A stretch of 64,000 bases of DNA from Balaenoptera acutorostrata (GCF_949987535.1 NC_080064.1:127500708-127564707); one strand, 5' to 3'; positions 1 to 11,982 are shown, counted from the stretch's first letter. Numbers and translations are program-made. Notes: a model not told the origin generated them from the sequence alone.

Positions 1-925
1 CAACACCACTTATTGAAGAGACTGTCTTTTCTCCATTGTATATTCTTGCCTCCTTTGCCATAGATTAGGTGACCATAGTTACTTGGGTTTATCTCTGGGC
101 TTTCTATCCTATTCCATTGATCTATATTTCTGTTTTTGTGCCAGTACCATACTGTCTTGATTACTGTAGATTTTAGTATAGTCTGAAGTCAGGGAGCCTG
201 ATTCCTCCAGCTCCGTTTTTCTTTCTCAAGATTGCATTGGCTATTCAGGGTCTTTTGCATTTCCATGCAAATTGTAAAATTTTTGTTCTAATTCTGTGGA
301 AAATGCCATTGGTAACTTGATAGGGATTGCACTGAATCTGTAGATTGCTTTGGGTAGTATAGTTATTTTCACAATATTGTTTCTTCCAATCCAAGAACAT
401 GGTATATCTCTCCATCTGTTTGTGTCGTCTTTGATGTTTTTCATCGGTACCTTATAGTTTTCTGTGTACAGGTCTTTTGTCTCTTTAGCTAGGTTTATTT
501 CCTGGTATTTTATTCTTTTTCTTGCAGTGGTAAATGGGATTGTTTCCTTAATTTCTCTTTCTGATCTTTCCTCATTAGTGTATAAGAATGCAAGAAATTT
601 CTGTGTATTAATTTTGTATCCTGCAACTTTACTAAATTCATTGATTAGCTCTAGTAGTTTTCTGGTGGCATCTTTAGGATTTTCTATGTATAGTATCATG
701 TCATCTGCAAACAGTGGCAGTTTTACTTCTTCTTTTCCAATTTGGATTCCTTTTATTTCTTTTTCTTCTCTGATTGCCATGGCTAGGACTTCCAAAACTA
801 TGTTGGATAAAAGTGGCAAGAGTGGACACCCTTGCCTTGTTCCTGATCTTAGAAGAAATGTTTTCAGTTTTTCACCATTGAGACTGATGCTTCCTGTGGG
901 TTTGTCAGGCCTCTATTATCTTTTA
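1..925 (-). mobile_element. L1 LINE ORF2 fragment, antisense, cut by window edge
   Basis: The minus strand reads as L1 ORF2 reverse transcriptase and downstream region. A 192-aa open stretch at 241-819 carries the FADD catalytic motif followed by ILYIENPKD, and ends in the conserved [17 protein letters not shown] region. The element's 3' side runs off the left edge and its 5' side stops near 925, where similarity to the full-length copy at 35.8-43.1 kb is lost. Further frame breaks leave only this stretch open, so it is a dead copy. Confidence 0.93.
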
Positions 926-1059
926 AAGGTATTGTTTAATTACAAAAATACCTTTTATATTTATCTCCATATTTATCATTTTTGGTACTCTTCATTCCTT
1001 TTGTACATCTAATTTTCCATCTGGTATAACTTTCCTTTTTCCCAGATAACTTTTTTTAA

Positions 1060-2150
1060 CATTTTTTCATAGCAAAGATCTGGTAGTGAGGACTTCCTTC
1101 AGTTTTTGTTTGTCTGATAATGTCTTTATTTGACCTTCATTTTTGGAAGTTCTTTTCACTGGATACAAAAGTCTACGTTGATCTTTTTCTTTAAGTATTT
1201 TGGTGATGTGTTCCATTGTCCTCTGCCCAGGAATCTGCTGTCAATCTTATCTTTTTACCTTGAACACAATATATCATTTTTCTCTGGTTACTTTTAAGAT
1301 TTTTAATTTATTCCTTGTTTTTCAGCAGTTTGATTATGATGTATCTAAGTGTGGTCTGCTTTAAGTTTCTTCCAACTTGGAGTTTTTTGAGCTACTTGGA
1401 TCTATTGGCTTACAATTGTTATTAAATTTGGAAAATTTCTGACCATTAATTCTTTACCTACTTTTTCTGTCACCCTCTCTCTCTTCTCACTCTGGGACTC
1501 CAATTACATATTTAGATTGCTTGATGTTTTCTCACAAGTCACTAATACTCTGCTCATTTTTTCCTGCACTTTTTTCCCTCCCTGCCTCATTTGGGTAGTA
1601 GCTATTACTGTGTCTTCAAGAAATTCACAGATCTCTTTTTCTGCAGTATTTATTCTGTTATTAACCTCAAGCATGTATTTTTCATTTCACACATTGTATT
1701 TTGCACCTCTAGAAATACCACTTGTGTCTTTTTTAGGTCTTCTATTTCTTATGTCTATGTTTTCCTCTACATTTTTTGAGCATACATAACTTTGCTATGA
1801 TAGCTGTTTTAATTTTTCTTTATATCATCTCTTTCATTTTTGGTAAAAAAATAATTTTTATTTTTCTCCTGGTGTGGGTCTTATTTTTCTGCTTCTTAGT
1901 TTTTCTGATAATTTTTTTTTTGCATACTGGACATTTTAGATTTTATTCTTTAGGATATTGGATTTTAATGCTTTTCTTTAACTAATTTTTAAATTTTGTT
2001 CTGATATGCAGTTAAGATACTTTGAATCAATTTAATTCTTCTGAAGTTTGCTTTTAAGTTTGGTTATCATTGATCTAGATCTGGTTTTAGCTTAGGACTA
2101 ATTTAACCCCACTGCTAAGGTAACACCATGGGGGGAATAGCGAAAGATAT
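1060..2150 (-). mobile_element. Ancient L1M-type LINE fragment, antisense
   Basis: A T-rich block with hallmark phrases of old mammalian L1 5'/ORF1 regions read in antisense, for example the stretches near 1100-1140, 1318-1350 and 1480-1510. It is heavily diverged, and the short ORFs inside it are chance readings. It may have been one unit with, or a target for, the younger L1 at 1-925. The exact subfamily is not assigned. Confidence 0.7.
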
Positions 2151-2169
2151 ATCTAAGCAGTTATACAGG

Positions 2170-2705
2170 TTGTTCAATGGTTCCAGTTATTATCACAATG
2201 TAGCAAGTTACCCCCAAACTTAGAAGCTTCAAATAACCATTTTTTATAATGCTCACGGGTTCTATGCGTCCAGAACTCAAAAAAATGGTGTAGTAAAAAT
2301 GACAGTCTCTGCTTCACTATATCTGGGACCTCAGATGGGAAGACTTGGCAATTGGGGGCTAGCAATCTGGAGGCATCTTCACTCTCAAGTCTGGTGGTGG
2401 ACACAGTTGTCAGTTGGGATCTTTCCAAGTGTCCTGAGCTTCTTCATAATATATGGTGGCTTTGAGATAGCTGGACTTCTCACATGGAAGCTCAGGTCTC
2501 CAAAATGGGTGTCCCAGTGAATAAGACAAGCTGAATCACTTTTTATGATCTGGCTTGAGAAATCATGTGTTCACTTTCATTACATTCTATTGGTTATAAG
2601 TGAGTTACAAACCCACCCAGATTCAAGGGTAGGAAGCACAGGCCCCACCTCTCAATAGGAGAAATATCAAAGAATTTGAGGCCATTTATTTGAAACCACC
2701 ACAAC
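2170..2705 (-). repeat. Probable MaLR-type LTR remnant
   Basis: The block resembles the reverse of MaLR/MLT1-like LTRs: a 'not accessible, cannot view' style opening with cytosine-rich CCCCAAACTTAGAAGCTTC and an end around 2590-2660 with a run resembling TTCTATTGGTTATAAGTGAG. Divergence is high and the family is uncertain. Confidence 0.4.
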
Positions 2706-2784
2706 AATCATTAAAGGAGCTGATAAATCAGAGTGATGAAGAAAGAACTTGATTTTGGATAATCAAGGGTTTCCATTCTATTTC

Positions 2785-2945
2785 TACCATTTACTGGACA
2801 ATTAATCTCCCTTGAGTCTCTTTCCTTGTGTATGAAAGGAAATAATAATTTTTGTAATTGAGTCATTGTGGGGATTAAATGAGAATATACTTACAAAGTG
2901 CTTATTAACTTAGCACATAGTTAATGCTCAATAAATAATAGCTCT
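2785..2945 (+). repeat. MIR SINE
   Basis: A decayed core-SINE: a TCTCCCTTGAGTCTC-like segment, then GGGGATTAAATGAGAATA and AATGCTCAATAAATAATAG, in the order seen in MIR elements. Confidence 0.7.
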
Positions 2946-3895
2946 CTCCAACCTAAATTAAATCAAAACACTTAACTACAGTAATAACCTATGCTACAGA
3001 AATATTCCAGGTATAATTTTGAAGTCAGATTTTAAGAAAAATAAGAATTTTTGGAAATATCTTGAAAAAAATAGCAAAAATTACTAAGAGGCATAAAATA
3101 TGCTTTATATATTGAAGAAAGGAGAAGAAAAAAGACTAAAGAAGATGTTAACACCACTATCAAAGAAACACTTCCCATCCAGAGTCCTGGACAAAGGAAC
3201 AGCAAGAAAAGAGTTCCCTCTCTGGCCTAGTGTACATCTCAGGGACATTAGGGGAAAGGGTCCCCAGTGTCTCTCTTGCCAGACTTTCAGACACCACTAT
3301 GTGAAGTGTCACCCTAATTAAAGAGCAGACCAGGGTCTCATCCCACATTGGCAGAACATTCCAACTTCTGACAGAAATGCTTTTTAAAGTATTAAATGTG
3401 GTATACATGGGGAAAAAAAATCTAAGCTCAAATGAGGCTAAAGGACCCAGTGGAAGAAGAATAAGCTGTGAACCATTTATTGTGCTCTCAAATTTTGGTC
3501 GATGTGCAAAATTAAGTTTTGTCAAACTAAGTGCCTATACTGTTAGGACAGTGAATATTAGATGGACATTGAGAATATTAATGTACGTAAGAAATGAAAG
3601 GCACAGTGCCATAGGGAGCCTGCACCAAAGAAAGACACACCATCATGTGTCTAATGGAACATGAAATGACTCTATTTCATGAGAGCATGAGGGTTCAGTC
3701 AGGCAGTAACATTCTGCTCCAACAGCATCACACTGTAAATGGGCAGCTAAGTGACACCGACCTGTTTAGAAGGGCACCGTTATACTCTGGCCATGGCTTG
3801 TTCTCTTATTGAGTCTTGTAATCCTTCCATATACACTGCTAGAAATTCTGACCCTAAAATATGCTACAAACACCCAAAAGTTGAAAACCAATGGC
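2946..3895. other. Unclassified low-copy sequence
   Basis: I recognise no gene or repeat here. ORFs of up to 121 codons occur on both strands with no protein family resemblance. A slightly GC-richer patch at 3170-3320 is unexplained. Confidence 0.5.
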
Positions 3896-4110
3896 AATCT
3901 GACAGTCTTAAGTTTCTAATGAGGTTTCCACCACTTGAGATTTGTGTGACCTTGGGGATCTTGGACATGTTATTTAATCTTTCATCATATGTAAAATGGG
4001 CATAATAATACCTACTTCCAGAACTCTTGTGAAGTCTAAATGACATATCAGGTATGGAAAAAGTGCCTACCTTTCAAAGTATCTATACCATAGTATCTGA
4101 CAAATAATAG
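3896..4110 (+). repeat. MIR SINE
   Basis: Contains TGTGTGACCTTGGGGATCTT, then CATATGTAAAATGGGCATAA, then a TACCTACTTCCAGAACTCTT-like run. This is the characteristic order of the MIR core and tail on the + strand. Confidence 0.8.
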
Positions 4111-4179
4111 CTATTCTTTTATTAGTGATATAGGTCTGTAGTACCTAGGTAGCTTAATAAAAATATTGACTTGGGATTC

Positions 4180-4292
4180 CTCCTTAGGGCACCCTGATTT
4201 AGTAAGTATAAGGTGAAGCCCAGAGAGAATTCACCATGTACTTATTTTGAGTTCCTTAGTGATTCTAATGCTCAGCTAGGTTTGAAAACCAC
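4180..4292 (+). repeat. MER5A-like hAT DNA transposon remnant
   Basis: Ends with GATTCTAATGCTCAGCTAGG followed by TTTGAAAACCACC, closely matching the terminal part of MER5-type non-autonomous hAT elements. Only about 110 bp is recognisable. Confidence 0.6.
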
Positions 4293-4426
4293 CAAAATAA
4301 ACTTCTAAAGTAATAAAAACCAAATGTGTAGCTTATGTTCCACTTTTGAAACTATCTTTAAGTATAGCTTGTTATCCAAACCATATCATAATTCTGTGAG
4401 GTTGGTATTCATATATTATCATTCTT

Positions 4427-4475
4427 ACTTTATATATCTATATCTATATCTATATCTATATCTATATCTATATAT
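4427..4475. repeat. (TATATC)n simple repeat
   Basis: About seven near-perfect copies of a TATATC hexamer, followed by a short T run. Likely a length-variable microsatellite. Confidence 0.95.
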
Positions 4476-4539
4476 TTTTTTTTTAGCTTCAGTGCTCTCC
4501 TCCTTTGACCCCGTTTAATTCCAAAGAGATAGCTGCTTC

Positions 4540-4829
4540 TTTTTTTTTTTTTTTTTTTTTATTTTTGGCTGTGTTGGGTCTTCGTCCTCTGGGCGAGGGC
4601 TCTCTCTAGCTGCGGCGAGTGGGGGCCACTCTTCATCGCGGTGCGCGGGCCTCTCACCATCGCGGCCTCTCTCGTTGCGGAGCACAAGCTCCAGACGCGC
4701 AGGCTCAGCAATTGTGGCTCACGGGCCCAGTCGCTCCGCGGCACGCGGGATCCTCCCAGAGCAGGGCCCGAACCCGCGTCCCCTGCACCGGCAGGCAGAC
4801 TCTCAACCACTGCGCCACCAGGGAAGCCC
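4540..4829 (-). mobile_element. CHR-type tRNA-derived SINE, antisense
   Basis: It begins on the + strand with a T21 run (its reversed poly-A) and ends in GCCACCAGGGAAGCCC, the reverse of the CHR SINE head GGGCTTCCCTGGTGGC. The tRNA-like B-box region reads as GGGCCCGAACCC at about 4765. It is near full length and CpG-rich, so relatively young. I could not find a convincing target-site duplication. Confidence 0.95.
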
Positions 4830-6185
4830 TATATATTTTTTAAGAAAGAGGCATTGCTCTAATTCACACAGGTAATAGCAAAAATTAGAGAGATGAGAAA
4901 TTCTTCTGACCTATAGTTCAATGCTTTTTCTCTGCACAATATTTCTAACTGCTTCATTTTGAATATTTACTTTCTGTTGAAACAGATGGATTTAGCTGTG
5001 TTTAAGGAAAGAGGCAACATATGACTGTCAATTATCTATAAATGATAGTCAATATTATAGTCATAATATGTCTATATACACTGTGTATGTAAATTACTTG
5101 TTTTGGATGTAACAAGAAAATTAACTTCCAGTTTTTACCTTTCTACACTCACTTCAGGAGGTCTCAAAGGAATGGAAGGTGTTGATTTTAGGGACTTCAC
5201 CTTCTTCATATTCCATGAAATCACTAAAAAAATACCCTAGTTCAGTGTCTTTTTACCTTGTCTATTCTTAATTAATTATAATAATCACAATGTCCATTAA
5301 ACAGACTCACTGGTTTTAACTAACTGAAGAAATATTGGCAATGATTTTAAAGGGCTAATAGATTTAATAAAAGTTATTAAGATGTGTCATAATGTTACAG
5401 TTCATTATCATGAAATAGAAAAACTTTATTATATAAGCTTCAATCTATTTTTTCATCACCTATAAAGCAAAACTTGAGTCAGCACTTGAGAACATGAATG
5501 TAGAAATTGGGATGGATTCAGTTCTTAGAACCTCTCCCATAATTAGGTATACCATTAGTCATTTCAGAAGTTTGTGCTTTTGACTAAGAAAACAAGCCAA
5601 GATGAGATGCTGGAAACAAGACAGCTGGAGGAGTTTCCATAAATTTCAACACCCTTATTAGTATATTTATTCATTGTGTGTCCTGAAACTTTTGATTTCT
5701 AAACGCTCTTGATATGCTTCCACTATACATTTGATGCCAAGTGGGTCCCCACTCGGTTGAATATCAAAACAGCCCTAGGTCAGCCCTCTGCCTACTTCTT
5801 TCTTTCCACCCAAGGATTTGCTTCCTTTGCTTTCTGCTTTAGACCTGTTAATACTCATTTTATTTCTGGGGGCTCCTTGACTGTGGAGGGAGATATGGAG
5901 TCATTAAATAAGTAAACTAGGTGATTTTTTGTTTGTTTTGAGATCTTCCATTCTGGGAAATGGTCAGGGAGTAGCAGCAACAACACAAGTACAGGGGATT
6001 AAGAAAGTTTACTCAGGTCTCATGGTGAAGATCCTTGATCCACAGCTCCTAAGTTCAGTGGGAAGTCCTAATGGCCTCCTGTTCCCTCAAGAACATTGGA
6101 GCTCATCAAGGTACACTGCCCTTCCCTGAGTACACTTTATCTTTCATTAATTTTATGTCTCCATCAGTTATCAATGTTAACTGAC
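4830..6185. other. Unclassified low-copy sequence
   Basis: AT-rich single-copy-looking DNA. No splice-bounded exon, RNA gene or known repeat is apparent. The ORFs at 5709-5915 and 5929-6129 have no recognisable domain. Confidence 0.5.
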
Positions 6186-6189
6186 TAAA

Positions 6190-6290
6190 TAGTCAATAAA
6201 TATTCATTACCATCTCCTATGTGGTAGCACTATCCCAGGCACTGCTAGGTGGGAAAACCTGCTCTCTAATGCCTTGATCTTCTTTCAGCT
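6190..6290 (-). repeat. L2/MIR-like fragment, antisense
   Basis: AATAAATATTCATTACCATC followed by a CCCAGGCACTGCTAGG run resembles the reversed 3' end of L2/MIR elements. Confidence 0.45.
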
Positions 6291-7884
6291 TCTTTTTTTG
6301 ATAATTTAATTTGGTCATCTAGGATTCTAAGATTCTTTTATATGTTCTCTATAGACAAACTTTTTAACTTTTTGGGGTTTCATATACCTTTAAGAAAGAT
6401 AAACACTTTGGATAATTTTCCCAGAAAAATGCACATTCACATGTGCATGACCTTTGCAAACATCCTCAGGAAGTTCATGGACTCCTGACACCCATCCATG
6501 ACACCTTGGATAGCCTTGGGTTTCAGATTTAGAACCACAGACACAGGCATTTCTGTATATTGTTTTCTGAATCCCAGAGAAGAGTTTTGGACCAAAGAAA
6601 ATAGGGGGAGGGACAGAGAAGGAAGAGCTGCAACAAGAAGATGAAGGACAATTTTCTATTTAAGCTTTTGGTTCTGAAAATGGCCCTGGGAATGATTTGG
6701 CTACCATGTTGGAAGCATAGGTAGAGAATATTTTTGTCTTTGCAGAAACTTCTATTAAACAACACTTCGCTGGAGAATCCTGGATTGGACATAAACCCTA
6801 TGAGATGACCATCATTGGAAATTAGTGTAAACTTACATTACCCAGAGATGGAAAATGAGGAGGTGTCACACTTAGCCTTGTGTAGTGGAAGCTAGAGGGC
6901 ACAACTCAAGTTTCAAGAAGTGTTAAGACCAGTTGGTAAGGGGGTTGATGGTAATTACTGTAAGAAAATAGAAACTTGTGTTAAAGGTTTTAAATGAATA
7001 TAAGATGATTATAGTCTCAAGTTTTCTCCACCATTTAAAAAATCCATCCTTTCTGCCATTTATGCCATGTAACTCTACCACCCACTCTTCCTATTCTATG
7101 CTATCGTCTATTAACCTTCTAGCATCTTGGCACTTCACTCATTCACTGCAGACTTTGGCACCTGCATTATAGCTTTCCTTTGCATCCCAAATTTGGGATG
7201 ACTTCTGTACCTAAGTGGATGATCTAGATAACACCCAGGTTTCTCTATTCCTTGACCTTCTCAGGTACAATGATGTTTTGTATTTCATTTTGCTCACTGA
7301 CTTCCATAGCCACTCTGTGAATTACCTATAGCTTTCTAAACTCCAAAATAATTAATTCAGGCATTTCCCTTCCTCAATAAAACCACTTACTCTTCCAGTT
7401 TGTTTTCTTAAAATTCCCTTCTGTGACTTTCTGAAACTCTTTGGCACTTCTAGTCCATAGAATAATACTTCACTTTCTCTTTCTGCCATCTCTACTCTGC
7501 CTTCACTCCCTTCATCTATTCTAGACTCCATGGTGTATAATTTATAATTTCTTAAAAATACACTATCTTTACTCCTCTAGTCTTTGCCACTTCAACCCAA
7601 ATCTTCGTCTTTTCTCTACTGTCACTTGGGCAAAAGCATCGCTGTTGAAAGTCATACAACCAACTAGATAAATTCTGTTGTAAATTCATGGTCACAAATA
7701 TCAATCTTGTGTTTATTTTTTTTACATCTTACCAGTGAGGAAAGAAGCTAGGTCACATACAAAAAGAGAAGCTGCTGGATGGATGTTAGGAAAATAATAG
7801 AGACTGATTAATTAATCATTGGAAATAGGTTTGCTAGATAATATACAGGATGCCCAAATCACCAAAACTTTGCCTACTCTTTGG
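6291..7884. other. Unclassified sequence; pyrimidine-rich block at 7010-7640
   Basis: Nothing gene-like is visible. The 7010-7640 block is unusually C+T rich with short repeated CTCTNCC-type runs, and may be a very old LINE (L2/CR1-like) remnant, but I cannot assign it. The 87-codon minus-strand ORF at 6529-6792 shows no family resemblance. Confidence 0.4.
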
Positions 7885-8004
7885 CACATAGAAAGCACTG
7901 AATGTGCCACCTATGGTGAGAAGTCTAGATTTGCTCACTGAAGTAGCCCACACTTTTTAAAAAGATAATAACCAATGGGTTGAAGATTTTATTGTTGGCA
8001 GAAG
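7885..8004 (+). repeat. Left arm of a diverged inverted repeat
   Basis: This arm contains TGCTCACTGAAGTAGCCCAC and then CAATGGGTTGAAGATTTTAT. The reverse complement of about 9413-9537 carries the same blocks in the same order (TGCTCACTGAAGTGGCCCAC; CAATGGGTTGAAGATTATAT). By eye, identity is about 80-85% over roughly 110 bp. Confidence 0.85.
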
Positions 8005-8535
8005 TTCTGTATTGGACTGATCCTACTTTGTTCTTTCAGTTTGAGCATGAGTGGCAATTAGGAAGCTCATCTTATCTTCTGGGGCCAAAAGTTCTAGGGG
8101 AAGAAGTAGAGGAAATGTGTCTTCAGATCTCAAAGGTACTTCCAAATCTTCATATATACCTCTGCTTATGCTGGGTTAGGGTCTTCAGGAATTTTTGACC
8201 TCTCCGGAAATAGGCCTGATTGCCAAGTTATAGTTCAGACAGTCTTTAAAATATTAAGACTCTGCATATGTGGTAATTCTCCTGTCACTAAAAAGCCTGA
8301 GTATTTAATGTCTTTACTGTCACCAAGTTGTTGTCTTGCCTCTTTTTTTTAAAAATAATTTAACCATTGAGGAATAATTTTCTATTAAAGTTTTATTTTT
8401 TCCATTATAAACGTAAGCATCAAGGGAGAATTTCCTATTAAAATTTTATGTTTCCATCATAAAAATAATATAATCACATTGTAAAATTTTTATGCATGTG
8501 AGAAAAATCTCACACATAATCTTACCACTCTAACT
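8005..8535. other. Inverted-repeat spacer, AT-rich, with a short internal duplication
   Basis: No gene seen. Two similar segments of about 40 bp occur at roughly 8371-8410 and 8431-8465 (both carry a CTATTAAAxTTTTAT core and end in a CATxATAAA run), suggesting a local tandem duplication. Confidence 0.5.
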
Positions 8536-8539
8536 CAAA

Positions 8540-9412
8540 ATTACTAGCATTTTGGTGTTTTTATTTCAGTCTTTTTTCTTACACATTTTTAACCTCGCCA
8601 TAACCAAGGGATACATGGAGTTTTGCATTCTGCTTTTTTCTTAACATCATGTCTAAGCATTTTTTCACATGATCACATAACCCACTTAACCATTCCTTTA
8701 AATGACAGCATTATCATGACAGTTAATTTTATGTGTCAACTTGGAAATGCTATGGTGCCTAGTTGTTTGGTCGAACACTTGTCTAGAGTTGCTGTGAAGG
8801 TATTTTTTTTTTATTGTGATTAACATTTACAATTGGTGGATTTAAATAAAGAAGTTTACTTTCCATAATGTGGGTTGGTCTCACCCAATCAGTTGAAGGC
8901 CTTAAGAATAAAGACTGAGATTTCCCAAAAGGAAGAAATACTGCTTCAAGACTGCAAGATAGAAATCCTGTCTGAGTTTCCAGCCTACTGGCCTGCCCTA
9001 TAGATTTTGAATTCAAGACTGCAGCATCATCAACTCTTACTTGAATTTCCAGCCTGCCCTACAGATTTCAGAGTTGCCAGCTGCCACAACTGCATTAGCC
9101 AATTCCTTAAATAAATTTCTCTCTCTTTCTCTCTCTCTCTATCCTCTCTCTATATCTTAAACAAGATATATATACTATAACTATCTCCTGTTTGTTCTTT
9201 TTATGTGGAGAATCCTGACTGAAACAATTGTATTCTACTGAGTTGTTAAATTTACTTAACTGTTATGCTATTTTGGATATTTTAGTTTTTTCCAAATTGT
9301 GCTACTATAAAAAACGTGTCAATAAACATATTTATGCACTTCTTCATATTTTGGATTACTCTATCTTAAAAAAGATTCCTAGAAGTTGAATTATGTATCT
9401 TAATAGTATGCT
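8540..9412 (-). mobile_element. Ancient L1M fragment, antisense, split by an ERVL LTR
   Basis: The flanks of the LTR at 8722-9232 both read as antisense old-L1 sequence: TTTTTCTTAACATCATGTCT before it, and AAAGATTCCTAGAAGTTGAA after it, phrases normally found a few hundred bases apart in one L1M copy. The LTR therefore inserted into a pre-existing LINE. Confidence 0.6.
8722..9232 (+). mobile_element. Solitary ERVL LTR, MLT2-type
   Basis: A near-complete solo LTR on the + strand. It has GTTAATTTTATGTGTCAACT at the start, CCAATCAGTTGAAGGCCTTA in the middle, an internal CCAGCCTGCCCTACAGATTT, and a CT-rich tail ending CCTGACTGAAACA. No gag, pol or env sequence accompanies it. The body holds a (CT)n tract at 9118-9152. 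Expected LTR start bases are partly lost. Confidence 0.75.
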
Positions 9413-9537
9413 TACATACTTCTGCCAACAATATAATCTTCAACCCATTGATTATTACCTTTTTAAAAATGTGGGCCACTTCAGTGAGCACTCCAAACCC
9501 CTTACCATAGGTTACACATTCAGGGTTTACTACATGC
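9413..9537 (-). repeat. Right arm of a diverged inverted repeat
   Basis: Reverse-complement partner of 7885-8004. Its inner edge is CTGCCAACAATATAATCTTC, the reverse of the left arm's GAAGATTTTATTGTTGGCAG. The arms enclose about 1.4 kb that includes the split L1M and the ERVL LTR. Confidence 0.85.
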
Positions 9538-10080
9538 AGGCTTTGTCTAGGTACAAGGAGCTTGCAAAAGTAAACAGAAAATTAAAAAGAAAGAAAATCT
9601 CCCCCACGCATGCCAGGCAGAGAGAACAGGAAGTGCAAGGCTAAGATCCTTCAGCAGAAATGAAGTTTGGCTTGATGAAAGAAGGCCTGTGAGGCTGGTG
9701 CAGAGTGAGCAATGGAGAGAGTGGCAGGAGATTGCCTGGACTGAAGGGTGTGAGGGTTATATCCCAGGGGTTTTACAAGCCATTGGAGAATTTCAAGCTT
9801 GCCATGCTGGCATGATCTGACTTATGTTTTTAAGGATGACTCTGGCTCCTAATTGAAGAAGCAAGAGTAGAAGCAGGTGGCCAGTTAGAATGCTATTTCA
9901 GTAGGCAGGTGAGGGATGATAGTGTTTTAACTGGAGAGGGAGAGATGAAGAAGGCAAAAAGTGTTTGGATTGGGAAACAAATTTGAAGGTAGAGCAGAAA
10001 GAACTGGCTGTTGGATTGTGTGGAAGTGATGGTGAAGGAAAGATAGGAGGTATAGTCTGTACATTTGTAACCTTTATCCA
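9538..10080 (-). repeat. Old L2-like repeat, antisense
   Basis: Shares a characteristic ordered series with other old mammalian repeats: GCCAGGCAGAGAGAACAGGA, then CATGATCTGACTTATGTTTT, then AATGCTATTTCAGTAGGCAG and a GATGATAG run. The same family seems to recur at 27.66-28.19, 31.86-32.28 and 57.1-57.7 kb. The L2 name is a best guess. Confidence 0.5.
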
Positions 10081-10779
10081 CCACTGGACGCTAGAAAGCC
10101 TGTAAGACAATCAGCAAGAGAAGAATACCACCTCCCCACCCCCATACACACCCACTGGAGATAAGGACCAGCTTACATTTTCCTGAATCAAACACACACT
10201 TACGAGGCCCTGATGAAGTTTCAAACAGTTTTTTAATAAAGAGTTACCATAGTTGTTTCCAAGTTGTACAGAGGTGGAAAAAGGAAAGACCTTATATCCA
10301 TTAGAGTGACTGCTCCTTTATTAAATGACCACTGCCAAGGTCATTTGCCTTGGATTCTGGTGAGTAATAAAGGCTGGGTTTCATGGTTATGCCTTTGTTC
10401 CCTGCCTCCTCATCCTTTCCTCCCTGCAGCTTTCTCTCTTTAGTACTTTCCTCCAACTTATGTTTTCCTCCAAGATCTGCTGCCCCTCATCCTAGAATCA
10501 ATTCTCAACCTCAACAAGCCCTTCCTTACATCTTGATAATTTAACCATATTAGGCACAGACTAACTATTGATATCAGTGACTTTTCTTCTCTGCCCAATT
10601 ACTGCTATTTCACAAAGGGAAGATGATTGTATTTGTGAGCTACTAATTTACGGATGAGTGAAGACTCAGTTTTGGTCCTTTGTATGAGACTAGACGGTGA
10701 ACGTAGAAATGATGGTGGAGACTGTAGTGGTAGTGTGTTATTAAAGTGTGTGTTATTAAAGGCAGTTTTCTCCTAGAGG
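10081..10779. other. Unclassified low-copy sequence
   Basis: No gene or repeat recognised. It includes a C-rich stretch (10120-10150) and a pyrimidine-rich one (10390-10480). Confidence 0.45.
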
Positions 10780-10895
10780 TTTCCAAAACACTTTTCACAA
10801 ACCACAATGATGAATTTCCTTTTCACCTAATCTCATCTGACCCTTATAAGAGGTATGTATTCCCCTTATTAACATAACATTGAACCATTGTTTTA
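10780..10895 (-). repeat. MIR-like fragment, antisense
   Basis: CCTAATCTCATCTGACCCTT followed by ATAAGAGGTATGTATTCCCC matches the reversed 3' part of MIR. Confidence 0.5.
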
Positions 10896-11510
10896 ATGAA
10901 CTAGTGACCTTGCCTTTTAATATTGAGAGTCTCTTTCCTTCTTATTTTGAGCTATATTGCTAAGCTTTCTGAATTAATTGACAGTGAATGGTACCATTCA
11001 CTTCTTTTTTTTGTCTTCTTTCCAGTTACTTCTTTTTAATTAACAATTTTCTCCAAGCTAAGAGGAAAGGTGGACAATGAAAATTTTGGATATCTTACTG
11101 TGTATGGCCTAGAAATTCTCACCTCTGTGGAGATCACAAAATTCTGTCTGCATACTGCAAACAAGAGAAACACCATGAGGGTTATTTGGTGTTCCAAAGT
11201 TCTGCTTACTAAAGTGAGCAAAAGTTTGCATGGCATGCACCTAGAGAAAGAAGGAAACTGAATACAGCCTCCGCCTGTTCTTGGTGCAAGAGCCAAGCAA
11301 AGAGAAAGCCAGAACTTATGAGGAGTAACTTCTTGAACATCACAGAGAAGAAATGATGAGGAGACAAAGCTGGGACTTTCCAATTCCGGTTCTCTTCCCA
11401 CTCCAACTCAGACGAAGGATCACTGAAGTGATTGTGTTTTTTTTTTTTTTAATGTATTCTTTATCCTTCTTTCTTGGTCTGTTTTGTAAGAATTCAGATA
11501 TTCTCCCTTC
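10896..11510. other. Unclassified low-copy sequence
   Basis: No gene recognised. Overlapping ORFs of up to 121 codons on both strands at 11036-11406 have no domain, no splice context and no mutual conservation that I can test. Confidence 0.45.
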
Positions 11511-11524
11511 AAAATCTTAGACAG

Positions 11525-11982
11525 GGACATCCTTGGTGACGCAGTGGTTAAGAATCTGCCTGCCAGTGCAGGGGACACGGGTTCGAGCCCTGGTCCGGTA
11601 AGATCCCACATGCTTCAGAACAACTAAGCCCATGCACCACAACTACTGAGCATGCGCTCTAGAGACCACAAACCACAACTACTGAGCCTGTGTGTTGCAA
11701 CTACTGAAGCTCACGTGCCTAGAACCCATGCTCTGCAATAAGAGAAGCCACCACAGTGAGAAGCCTGCACACTGCAACCAAGAGTAGTCCCTGCTTGCTG
11801 CAACTAGACAAAGCTCACCCTCAGCAATGAAGACTCAATGCAGCCAAAAATAAATAAATAATAAATAAAAAGAAAAGAAAAAAACAGAAAAATCCACAAA
11901 ATCCACCCCCTCAGACCAAAAGCTAGTTCTTTGAAAAGCACAATGAACTTGATAAACTCTAGACTGACAAAGAAAAAAAAAA
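11525..11982 (+). mobile_element. CHR-type SINE joined to an L1 ORF2 scrap, one shared target duplication
   Basis: A SINE head (GGGACATCCTTGGTGACGCA) starts at 11524 and runs through a B-box (GGTTCGAGCCC) to an A/T-rich tail near 11880. Instead of unique DNA, the tail is followed by about 60-90 bp of sense L1 ORF2 (AAAAGCTAGTTCTTTGAAAA region, 11920-11970) and then a poly-A of about 14. The whole unit is flanked by AAAATCTTAGACAG (11511-11524) and AAAATCTTAGGCAG (11983-11996). One shared duplication suggests a single insertion of a chimeric RNA or template-switched cDNA. Confidence 0.75.
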
